Assembly: GCF_012972705.2 (NCBI RefSeq)
Contig: NZ_JABCSC020000003.1
Coordinates: 62,001 to 126,000, forward strand
Source of the DNA: Uliginosibacterium aquaticum
GTDB taxonomy: Bacteria > Pseudomonadota > Gammaproteobacteria > Burkholderiales > Rhodocyclaceae
DNA length: 64,000 bases
Reading direction: 5' to 3'
In this document: positions 51,067 through 58,336 of the stretch, one piece after another
Layout: each line of letters starts with the position of its first letter
Position numbering within the stretch: position 1 is the first letter of the stretch
The notes under the pieces: model-generated
Databases searched by the model: none
Told to the model about the DNA's origin: nothing
Seen by the model: the letters and a program-made list of their open reading frames with translations, nothing else
Translations under genes and position numbers: made by a program

Positions 51067-51738
51067 CTAATGCTCATGCCAGCCGGTAATCATGGTCTTG
51101 AATGTCGAGCTGATCTTCTTGCCGAAAGTGCACAGATAGACATGCGCGATCAGGAAGGCAAGCACGATGCAGGCCGAGGCGTAGTGCAGCACCGCGACCG
51201 GCAGCAGGCCATCCAGACCGAACATTTCGCCCGGTGCGAACTGTGGAAACATGAAGATCAGGCCGCTGCCGACCAGCACGGGCATGACCAGATAGATCAT
51301 GAACCAGTAGGTGATGGCCTGCAGGGTGTTGAAATTCTCTTCGCGGGTGACCGGGTAAGGCTCGGTCTCCCCCTTGAATACGCCCCACAGGTAGAAACGG
51401 GTCTGCTTGAGGCAGCGCTCGAGGATGCCTGGCGGGCGGGGCACGAACTGCCACCAGTTGCCGGTTACGGCGTTGGCGACAACGAAGAAAATGTAGAGAA
51501 CGACGAGCAGCAGGCCGGCCACGTTGTGGATGCGCACGGCCAGCGAGAATTCGATCAGCGGAGCCTTGCCGCCCGCAAAGTGCAGGCTGATGCCGGTGGC
51601 GATCAGGGTCAGGATCAGCAGGGCATTGCACCAGTGCCAGATGCGCACCCAGCCCGGCAGGATGTAGATCCGACCGCCATCTTCCGGATGGCGCCGGTCA
51701 GCGTGCCGGCGTTCGCCGTGGCGATGCTCTTCAGTCAT
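51067..51738 (-). CDS. Cytochrome b561-type membrane subunit
   Basis: A 223-residue membrane protein with four helices: WHWCNALLILTLIATGISLHF, IHNVAGLLLVVLYIFFVVANAV, AITYWFMIYLVMPVLVGSGLIFMF, and LHYASACIVLAFLIAHVYLCTFG. Paired His residues in helices 1, 2 and 4 would ligate two b hemes, as in Ni/Fe-hydrogenase and thiosulfate-reductase b subunits. It is likely a quinol/quinone-interacting unit. The preceding seven-heme gene overlaps its start by eight bases, pointing to a b-c complex in the inner membrane. Confidence 0.92.
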   Translation of the reverse strand: MTEEHRHGERRHADRRHPEDGGRIYILPGWVRIWHWCNALLILTLIATGISLHFAGGKAPLIEFSLAVRIHNVAGLLLVVLYIFFVVANAVTGNWWQFVPRPPGILERCLKQTRFYLWGVFKGETEPYPVTREENFNTLQAITYWFMIYLVMPVLVGSGLIFMFPQFAPGEMFGLDGLLPVAVLHYASACIVLAFLIAHVYLCTFGKKISSTFKTMITGWHEH

Positions 51739-52699
51739 CCTTCTTCCTCCGGCGCAGGGTGTGCATCAGCACGCGCAGTGCGGCATGGACCAGCACGCCG
51801 AGCAGGGTCAGGGCCACCAGGCCGATCATCACGGAATCCAGGGCCAGATTGCGCGTGGCGCCGATGACGTAGTTCTCGCTGAGCACGACGCTGTTCATGA
51901 AGCCGAGCTTTTCCTGCTCCTGCTTGGCCAGATGGCGGTAGAGCCGCACTTTCAGGCTGGTATCCGCACTGTGGCAGCTTACGCATTTGCGCTCGGCACG
52001 ATCCTTGTTGAGGATCTCGTGGGAGAGCATGTCGCCGCCGAGCGGGGTATGGCATTCCACGCAGCGCACGGCTTTCCAGTGGGTGCGCGCATTGGGCAAC
52101 CAGTCGTGGATCTCGTCGATCGGCGGACGGACTTTTTTCTCCGGCGCGAAGCGGGCAAAGGTCTGATCGGAGTCGTGGCAGCCGAGGCAGATGCGGTTGT
52201 CCTGGGCGACGATCTTGCGCGCCTCGTCCTGATTCTTGGCGACCTTGATCGAGTGCAGGTCATGGCAGGTGGTGCAGCTGAACTTGTCGGCGAGGTGCTT
52301 GGCGTGGACCGACTTGTCGAACTCGGCCTGGATCTTGTCGGCTTTCTTGGCGTGGCAGTCTTGGCAGGTCGAAGTGTTGTCCGCCGCGTCTTTCTCGTGC
52401 GGGAAGTCGTCGTAGCCTTCGTTGTGGCACTTGGTGCAGGCGAATTTGCCGTGGTCGGCATCTTCGAAGGTCGGTTTGTCGACCAGCAGGCCGCGCAGCT
52501 TGGCCAGATCGAGATCGGCTTGCGGCGGGTGGGCCAGGCCTTCCTGTGAATGGCAGGCAAAGCATTGCTCGTTGGCCAGCTTGGCCTTGGCGATGGCCTC
52601 GGGTGAAGGGCCGGCGGCCAGGGCTGCAAGCGGCAACAGCAGCCCGACAAGGGCCACGCCAAGTCCTCTGATCAGGTATTTCAGTCCGGCATCGGGCAT
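51731..52699 (-). CDS. Seven-heme c-type cytochrome with C-terminal membrane anchor
   Basis: A 322-residue periplasmic multiheme cytochrome. A signal sequence (YLIRGLGVALVGLLLPLAALA) is followed by seven CxxCH sites: CFACH, CTKCH, CQDCH, CTTCH, CLGCH, CVECH and CVSCH. Near the end a helix (LDSVMIGLVALTLLGVLVHAALRVLM) anchors it, with a basic RRRKKDD cytoplasmic tail. It overlaps the b561 gene, so the two probably form a quinol-linked cytochrome complex that feeds the decaheme protein. I do not recognise an exact characterised homologue. Confidence 0.92.
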   Translation of the reverse strand: MPDAGLKYLIRGLGVALVGLLLPLAALAAGPSPEAIAKAKLANEQCFACHSQEGLAHPPQADLDLAKLRGLLVDKPTFEDADHGKFACTKCHNEGYDDFPHEKDAADNTSTCQDCHAKKADKIQAEFDKSVHAKHLADKFSCTTCHDLHSIKVAKNQDEARKIVAQDNRICLGCHDSDQTFARFAPEKKVRPPIDEIHDWLPNARTHWKAVRCVECHTPLGGDMLSHEILNKDRAERKCVSCHSADTSLKVRLYRHLAKQEQEKLGFMNSVVLSENYVIGATRNLALDSVMIGLVALTLLGVLVHAALRVLMHTLRRRKKDD

Positions 52700-52722
52700 A
52701 AGTTGTTTTCGTGAGCGGCTGA

Positions 52723-54885
52723 CTAGCGGAAAGTGTAGATGTAGTGGATGCCGATGAAAGCCGAAGTCTGCTTGTCTTTTTGCGTGATAGTTGTGCCGTC
52801 GATCAAATTTGGGCTTGTTGTACTGCAGCCGGTGCAGGTCTGGGTGCCGGAGGCGTAGGAGAAATCCGAGCCATCGGCCAGCGTCCAGCTCCAGTCATTG
52901 CTCTGCCAGCGCTCGTAGATCAGGTCGAAGCGGATGGCTGAACTCCTGTCGAGGGTATAGCGGGAGATCAGCTTGAAGCGCATGAGCTTGCTGGTGACGT
53001 CGGGCAGGGGGCCGCTGACACCGGTGGGGTAGGTCGTGCCGGTGCCGCTGAGATTCAGGGTCTGGTCGAAGCGGCTGGTGTTGTTGAACAAGTCGAAGCC
53101 GAAGCTGGTGTCAATTTTCGGCGCCAGGCGTGCGTTCAGGTTGAAGCCGAAGGAGTCGCCCCGTTCCTTGAGGTCGGTCTCGCGCACGGCGTTGGCGGCG
53201 CCGCCGCTGGCCTCGCGGAAACCGCTGGCCTTGGTGCCGGAGGCATCACGGGCGTACCAGCTGGACAGGTTCCAGTTGTCGTTGATGGCATAGCTGGCGT
53301 CCACCGCATAGACCTGGCCGCTGCCTGAGCTGGCGCCATAGAAGCGGTCGCCCTGCGGGTAGTCGTCACTGATGTGATCGACGCGGAACTGCAGGGTGAG
53401 TTGCTCCAGCGCATCCCAGTCCAGCTTGGCGCGCCACTTGTTGCGTTTGCGGTCGGAGATATGGATGGGGTTGATCTGGTTGGAATAAGGGCTTGTGCCG
53501 TCGGCGGCGCTGTAGTTCGAGCCATCACGTTCGCTGTAGAAATAGGCGAGGCTGCCAGCGATGTTTTCGCCCATGCTGCGGCGCAATTCGGTGCGGTAGG
53601 TGATCTCGTTGAGGGTCTCGCGGAAGGGCACGTATACGGTGCCTGCCACGGGGGTGGAGCGCTGTTGCCCGGAGTAGTCGACACCACCGGTGAGGCTCAG
53701 GCTCAGGGGCAGGCGGTAGTTGGCTTCGAGCTTGCCGGTGTTCTTGGTGTAGGAGTAGGGCGTGTTATAGACGCTGGCCACCCCCGTACTGCTGTTGCCG
53801 ACGTAGCCTGCCAGTGGCGTTTGGTCATTGACGTCGTAGTAGCGCAGGCTGCCGGTGAGGGTGAGTTTGGAGGTCGGGCGGGAGGTCAGCCCCAGCTGCG
53901 CAAGGGTGGTGAAGACCTTGCCGTCGAGATGCGAAGGCGCGTAGGCATAGGGTGCATTGGCACTGGTGAGGTCGTAGGAGGGGATGCGTTCGTCCTGCGT
54001 AGCCTGCGAATAGGAGAGTTTGAAGGTTGCGCGCGTTGTCGGGCCGAAGCCATAGCCGCCGTTCATGAAAACCTGGTGTGCCTGGTTGCTGAGTGGCTGG
54101 GACAGGGGGGTCACCGAAGCGAAGCTGGCGCTGGTGCCGCCACTCACGCCGCTGAGCGTTTGCAGGGTCTGGGTGTTGCGATTGTCATACCAGCTGCCGG
54201 CATAGCCGCCGGAGATCTGCAGATTGCCACCGGTGTACTGGAGGATTGTGTCGAGCTGGCGGATCGTGCTGTCGATGGTTTCAGCGGAGAACTGGGGGGC
54301 GCTGCCCCAGCCGGTCATGCGGGTGCCGGTCTTGTCCTCGTTCTTGAAGTCCACCTTGAACTCCAGGCCGGGTACCAGACTCCTGAAGCCACCGAGGCGG
54401 AACAGCTCGCGTACGGTGCCCAGCTCGACTTCGCGTGACGGGCTGGCGCCGAGGGTGGTGCCCATGGTGACCCGGTTGCTGCCAATGCCCTGCAGGGGCG
54501 TGTTGATGGTGTAGGGGTTGTCGTAGGGCGTGCGGACGTATTCGAAGAAGCCGCCACCGCGGCCCTGACGGAGGTAGTCCACACGCATTTCGCGCGTATC
54601 AAGGAAGAGGTTGGTGGTGCGCAGCAGCAGCCAGTCGCCCTTTTCATCGTCACGCTGGACGAGGTTGAAATCCAGCCCGCCGTAAGCGCCCTTGTTGCGC
54701 ATGCCGTCATACATGCCCTGATGGGGGCGGGCATTCGACCAGTAGCCCGCGCCTGCCGAGATCGTGCTGGCCGGCCGGGTCAGCTCGGTGTAGGCATCGC
54801 TCTCTTCGGCCGAGGCGGCTCCGCAAGTGCTGATCGCGGCAAGGAAGACTGTGCTGAGCCTGAACATCCTGGGTTGGGCTTTCAT
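52723..54885 (-). CDS. MtrB/PioB-family decaheme-associated outer-membrane beta-barrel
   Basis: A 720-residue outer-membrane protein. The signal is MKAQPRMFRLSTVFLAAISTCGAASA; the rest has alternating beta-strand character and ends in IHYIYTFR, as beta-barrels do. Start motif SAGAGYWSNARPHQGMYDGMRNKGAYGGLDFNL matches the MtrB/PioB family, whose barrels sheath a decaheme cytochrome to carry electrons across the outer membrane. The N-terminal CxxC of Shewanella MtrB is not seen; instead a CTGC lies near the C-terminus. It follows the decaheme gene by 16 bases with a strong AGGAGGG site. Confidence 0.93.
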   Translation of the reverse strand: MKAQPRMFRLSTVFLAAISTCGAASAEESDAYTELTRPASTISAGAGYWSNARPHQGMYDGMRNKGAYGGLDFNLVQRDDEKGDWLLLRTTNLFLDTREMRVDYLRQGRGGGFFEYVRTPYDNPYTINTPLQGIGSNRVTMGTTLGASPSREVELGTVRELFRLGGFRSLVPGLEFKVDFKNEDKTGTRMTGWGSAPQFSAETIDSTIRQLDTILQYTGGNLQISGGYAGSWYDNRNTQTLQTLSGVSGGTSASFASVTPLSQPLSNQAHQVFMNGGYGFGPTTRATFKLSYSQATQDERIPSYDLTSANAPYAYAPSHLDGKVFTTLAQLGLTSRPTSKLTLTGSLRYYDVNDQTPLAGYVGNSSTGVASVYNTPYSYTKNTGKLEANYRLPLSLSLTGGVDYSGQQRSTPVAGTVYVPFRETLNEITYRTELRRSMGENIAGSLAYFYSERDGSNYSAADGTSPYSNQINPIHISDRKRNKWRAKLDWDALEQLTLQFRVDHISDDYPQGDRFYGASSGSGQVYAVDASYAINDNWNLSSWYARDASGTKASGFREASGGAANAVRETDLKERGDSFGFNLNARLAPKIDTSFGFDLFNNTSRFDQTLNLSGTGTTYPTGVSGPLPDVTSKLMRFKLISRYTLDRSSAIRFDLIYERWQSNDWSWTLADGSDFSYASGTQTCTGCSTTSPNLIDGTTITQKDKQTSAFIGIHYIYTFR

Positions 54886-54901
54886 CGTTCATCCCTCCTG
54901 C

Positions 54902-55888
54902 TCAGCGGCGGAAGCGGCCAGCCGTGGCGTTGTTCACGGTGCTGTTGCCACCGTGGATGTTCGTGTGGCAGTTAAGGCAGCCACGTGCCACGCTGCCCAT
55001 GGCGCTGGTTGATCTGGATGGTGCGGTAGGCAACCCGGCGGCCTGGCCGGGGTGACTGGTGTGAGAGTGGCAGTCCTGGCACAGGAAGGGCACGCGCTCC
55101 TTCAGCAGGCTAGCGGAGTTGGTGCCGTGCGGCTGGTGGCAGATGCCGCAATCCTCGGTGACGGGCTGGTGGTTATGCACGAAGGGCCCGCGCTTCTCCA
55201 TGTGGCAGGTAAAGCAGGTGTCATTGGTGCTGCTCTTGGTCAGGAGCTTGGGATTGTCGTCGTGAACGTTGTGGCAGGAGGTGCAGCTCATCTTGCCTTC
55301 CACAATGGGGTGGTGCGAGAACTTGTTGACCTGGCTGCGTTGCTCCTTGTGGCAGCTGAAGCAGACTTCCGGCTGGGTCTGCTTGGTGAGGACCTTGTCG
55401 CGCGGGGTATGCACCTTGTGGCAGTCATTGCAGGCCACGCCACTGAGCTGGTGCTGGCTGGTCGGCCAGTTGTTGTGGTTGGCGCCGCCCTTGTGGCAGC
55501 TGAAGCACTGCTCGGAACGGCTGTGTTCGTCCGTCAGTGCGTAAGCGCCCTTCTTGAACACCACGTCCGTTGCCGCCCGCTTGCCGCCGGAGGTCGACTT
55601 CAGGTGCTGCTGGCTTTCGCCGTGGCAGGCCTGGCAGGTCGGGGTGCGCGTGTCGGCTTTCATGCCGTGCCGGGTCTGGTTGATCGACAGCACTGGCACT
55701 GCTTCGTCCTCGTCGTGGCAGCGCGTACATACAGCGTCGCTTCTGGCGGCCTGCTCGGCCGTGCGGGAGGAGAGCGCGCTGGCGCTACCCAGATCGGGCA
55801 AGACCGGTTCGGCCGCCGCCAAGTCTGCGGCGCCCACCAGGCTCGCCAGCAGTACACAGATGCCCATCAGTTTGCGCATGCTCGTCAT
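54902..55888 (-). CDS. Periplasmic decaheme c-type cytochrome (MtrA/DmsE/PioA family)
   Basis: A 328-residue exported protein with a signal peptide (RKLMGICVLLASLVGAADLAAA) and ten CxxCH sites: CTRCH, CQACH, CFSCH, CNDCH, CFSCH, CTSCH, CFTCH, CGICH, CQDCH and CLNCH. Repeated NH/HH-type distal His segments fit bis-His hemes. This family forms the wire inside an MtrB barrel. In metal reducers it carries electrons outward; in PioA/MtoA iron oxidisers, inward. It heads the five-gene operon. ATG 55888 is chosen, with 55879 as alternative. Confidence 0.95.
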   Translation of the reverse strand: MTSMRKLMGICVLLASLVGAADLAAAEPVLPDLGSASALSSRTAEQAARSDAVCTRCHDEDEAVPVLSINQTRHGMKADTRTPTCQACHGESQQHLKSTSGGKRAATDVVFKKGAYALTDEHSRSEQCFSCHKGGANHNNWPTSQHQLSGVACNDCHKVHTPRDKVLTKQTQPEVCFSCHKEQRSQVNKFSHHPIVEGKMSCTSCHNVHDDNPKLLTKSSTNDTCFTCHMEKRGPFVHNHQPVTEDCGICHQPHGTNSASLLKERVPFLCQDCHSHTSHPGQAAGLPTAPSRSTSAMGSVARGCLNCHTNIHGGNSTVNNATAGRFRR

Positions 55889-56219
55889 TTGTCCGCCCCT
55901 CACCTCAACGCCGCGCAGATGTCCGTCCGGACATTCGCCTGTCACCGCTGCTGTTGTCCGCCCTGTTTTCGCGCCTCTGATGGCGGATTCGGACGGTAAT
56001 AACTTGCAAGACCACGTAAGTTCTTATCAAGACACGCCCATGAACTATAGGAATGCCCTTGCCCTAAAGCAGGGAATTTTTTACAGACCCTGCAAGGCGT
56101 GTTGTTTTTTGTTAACAGCCCCCTGACGAGCTCTGTCTGCAGCCATTGCGGCCAAAGTGCTGCGGGCTTGAGGGCTGGGGCTAGAATTCGCTGCCCCGTT
56201 TGATCCGCCACAATCGCGC
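55889..56219. other. Divergent intergenic region with overlapping stem candidates
   Basis: This 331-bp gap holds the promoters of the decaheme operon (minus) and a flavoprotein gene (plus). It is less GC-rich around 56000-56120. On the minus-strand transcript, GCAGGG/CCCTGC (56069-56074 with 56088-56093) and CCTTGC/GCAAGG (56057-56062 with 56092-56097) compete for one shared segment. No clear FNR box, sigma-54 site or known riboswitch was found. Confidence 0.4.
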
Positions 56220-57464
56220 ATGCCCCCGAATCCTCTTCCTTCCTGTCGCCTTGCCATCATTGGCGCCGGCCCTGCCGGGCTGATGGCGGCTGAGCAACTG
56301 GCCGCGGCCGGCCATGCTGTCGAGGTTTTCGATGCCATGCCCTCGGTGGGGCGCAAGTTCCTGATGGCTGGCAAGGGCGGCATGAACATCACCCACTCCG
56401 AGCCGCTGCCGGATTTCATCGCTCGCTACGGTGCGCGTGCGGACTGGCTGGCGCCGCTGCTGCAGGATTTCGGCCCGGAAGCCCTGCGGGCCTGGATTCA
56501 TGGGCTCGGCGTGGACACCTTTATCGGTAGCTCCGGTCGCGTTTTCCCGACTGAAATGAAGGCCGCCCCCTTGCTGCGGGCCTGGCTGCATCGCCTGCGC
56601 GAAGCGGGTGTGGTCTTCCATGTGCGGCATCGCTGGCTGGGCTGGACCGATTCGGGCGACTTACGCTTTTCGACGCCGGAGGGCGAAGTGCGGCGGAACC
56701 CGGCCGCCACGTTGCTGGCCCTGGGAGGGGCGAGCTGGCCGCAACTGGGCTCGGACGCGGCCTGGCTGCCCTGGCTGGCCGCGCGCGGGGTGGTGATCGA
56801 GCCCCTGCAGCCGGCGAACTGCGGTTTCGATGTGGGCTGGAGCGAATACTTCCGTGCGCGTTTCGTCGGCGAGCCCCTGAAGAACGTGGTGGCGCGCTGC
56901 AGCGGGCCGGATGGCCGCCTCTGGCAGCGTGCCGGGGAGTGTCTGATCAGTGCCACGGGCATCGAGGGCGGCTTGATCTATGCGCTGTCCGCGCCGCTGC
57001 GCGAGCACTTGCGGGTGGAGGGCCGTGCTAGGCTGGCGCTGGATCTGCTGCCGGATTTCAGTGCTGAGCGGGTGGCGACCGAGGTCGCCCATCCACGCGG
57101 CGCCCGCTCGCTCTCGTCCCATTTGCAGAGCCGCCTGGGCCTCAAAGGCGTGAAGCTGGGCCTGCTCTACGAATGCCTTGGCAAGGCAGCGATGCAAGAT
57201 CCCGTGCAGCTGGCAGCTGCGATCAAGGCCTTGCCGCTCGAACTGGTGGCGCCACGACCGATTGCCGAAGCCATCAGCACGGCTGGAGGCATCCGCATCG
57301 AGGAATGCGATGCGAACCTGATGCTGGCCCGGCTTCCCGGGGTGTTCGTGGCCGGCGAGATGCTCGATTGGGAAGCACCTACCGGCGGCTATCTGCTTAC
57401 TGCGTGCTTTGCGACTGGCCGGACGGCCGGGCAGGGCACACTGCGTTGGCTGGCCGGGTGTTGA
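56220..57464 (+). CDS. FAD-dependent oxidoreductase of the YhiN/BaiN-like (TIGR03862) family
   Basis: A 414-residue flavoprotein. The FAD-binding GxGxxG is in LAIIGAGPAGLMAAEQLAAAGHAVEVFDA; VGRKFLMAGKGGMNITHSEP and FIGSSGRVFPTEMKAAPLLRAWL are family signatures. The C-terminal part has AGGIRIEECDANLMLARLPGVFVAGEMLDWEAPTGGYLLTACFATG. Relatives are annotated as aminoacetone-oxidase-like or BaiN, but this branch has no confirmed reaction. It is divergent from the decaheme operon. It starts at ATG 56220 and the hairpin at 57496 follows. Confidence 0.88.
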   Translation: MPPNPLPSCRLAIIGAGPAGLMAAEQLAAAGHAVEVFDAMPSVGRKFLMAGKGGMNITHSEPLPDFIARYGARADWLAPLLQDFGPEALRAWIHGLGVDTFIGSSGRVFPTEMKAAPLLRAWLHRLREAGVVFHVRHRWLGWTDSGDLRFSTPEGEVRRNPAATLLALGGASWPQLGSDAAWLPWLAARGVVIEPLQPANCGFDVGWSEYFRARFVGEPLKNVVARCSGPDGRLWQRAGECLISATGIEGGLIYALSAPLREHLRVEGRARLALDLLPDFSAERVATEVAHPRGARSLSSHLQSRLGLKGVKLGLLYECLGKAAMQDPVQLAAAIKALPLELVAPRPIAEAISTAGGIRIEECDANLMLARLPGVFVAGEMLDWEAPTGGYLLTACFATGRTAGQGTLRWLAGC

Positions 57465-57495
57465 GCAAGCGGCCAGCGGCCGCCGCTCGAACGAG

Positions 57496-57526
57496 AAAAA
57501 GCCCTGCCAGTTTTCACTGACAGGGC
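57496..57526 (-). terminator. Terminator after the 57.6-58.1 kb gene
   Basis: On the minus strand GCCCTGTCAG and CTGGCAGGGC (one mismatch) form a hairpin followed by TTTTTCTCG. It lies 33 bases after the stop of the minus-strand gene ending at 57559. Confidence 0.82.
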
Positions 57527-57558
57527 GCAGGGTGCTACGGGAGGAACTGAAAAGCTTC

Positions 57559-58071
57559 TTAAGTGGGGCTCTGGCCGCGCAGCATGGCGTTGGCCTTGAT
57601 GCGGTCCAGATCGGCCTGCTCGCGCCCTTCGCGCGAGCTACGCATGGCGCGATACCACTGACTCATGGCGGCGCGGGCGGCTTCCGGGCCGTTGGCCTGT
57701 TCAAGTGCATCGATCACGTCGATGGCCGTCACCCCGAGGCTCTCGCGGGCACGGCTGACCATGAAGTCCGAAGCACTTTCCCAGCCGCCGGGCAGATCCG
57801 GGTCAGCCATATTGTTGATACGTTCGGCGAGCGAGGCGGGCGGGGTCTGGCCGGCTTCCTCTATCAGGCCGCGCTGCATCAGCTCATGCAGGTCGGCGGC
57901 CACGTTGCGGTCCGGCACCATGCTGCCGAGGGTAAAGACGGTGCGCTGGCCGTCCGCCAGCAGGAGCAGGCGGCGCAAGCCGGCGGGCAGGCTGGTATCG
58001 TGATTGGCAATCAGGCGGGCCCCGAAGCTGCTTTTGCGGGGCACGAAATCGTTGGGGAAGACGCTGGACAT
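57559..58071 (-). CDS. Conserved-looking protein of unknown function
   Basis: A 170-residue soluble protein without signal peptide or membrane segment. It begins SSVFPNDFVPRKSSFGARLIANHD. LPAGLRRLLLLADGQRTVFTLGSMVPDRNVAADLHELMQRGLIEEAG looks like a winged-helix-type domain; the rest is helical (MVSRARESLGVTAIDVIDALEQANG). ATG 58071 with AGGAG at ideal spacing replaces a longer alternative, and a terminator follows, so it is certainly a transcribed single gene. A GTGAC-AAAA-GTCAC dyad lies upstream at 58095-58108, a possible operator. I do not recognise the family. Confidence 0.78.
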   Translation of the reverse strand: MSSVFPNDFVPRKSSFGARLIANHDTSLPAGLRRLLLLADGQRTVFTLGSMVPDRNVAADLHELMQRGLIEEAGQTPPASLAERINNMADPDLPGGWESASDFMVSRARESLGVTAIDVIDALEQANGPEAARAAMSQWYRAMRSSREGREQADLDRIKANAMLRGQSPT

Positions 58072-58094
58072 CCGGAGCTCCTGAACAAAAATGT

Positions 58095-58108
58095 GTGACA
58101 AAAGTCAC
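58095..58108. promoter_or_regulatory. Dyad upstream of the unknown gene
   Basis: GTGAC-AAAA-GTCAC, a perfect 5-bp-armed inverted repeat 24 bases before the minus-strand start codon, in an AT-rich gap. It may bind a regulator; the size resembles Fur/CRP-style half sites only loosely. Confidence 0.3.
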
Positions 58109-58336
58109 TTAATTGTGCGAAGCAGCAGAGCGATAGCGAATAGATAAATTCGATTTGTGCCGGCGAGCACGACGAGCGGTTTATTCCTGCCCAAAAACAA
58201 ATTCAAGTGACTGATTTATAATGAAAACAGACCGAAGGGCAGGGTGTGTCGGCGGGCTTTCCGGCGCCTGCTTCGGCCTGCCCAGAGGGGTTGGCGGGCT
58301 ACAATGGCTGCCTTCGTTTCACCGGTTGTTGTTCCG

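Noticed and set aside
50635-51867. Plus-strand 410-codon frame over the cytochrome genes
   Set aside because: Antisense to cytochrome genes with clear heme motifs and ribosome sites.
56010-56040. FNR/CRP-like box before the decaheme gene
   Set aside because: Only one half (TTGAT on the minus strand) fits; the second half has too many mismatches.
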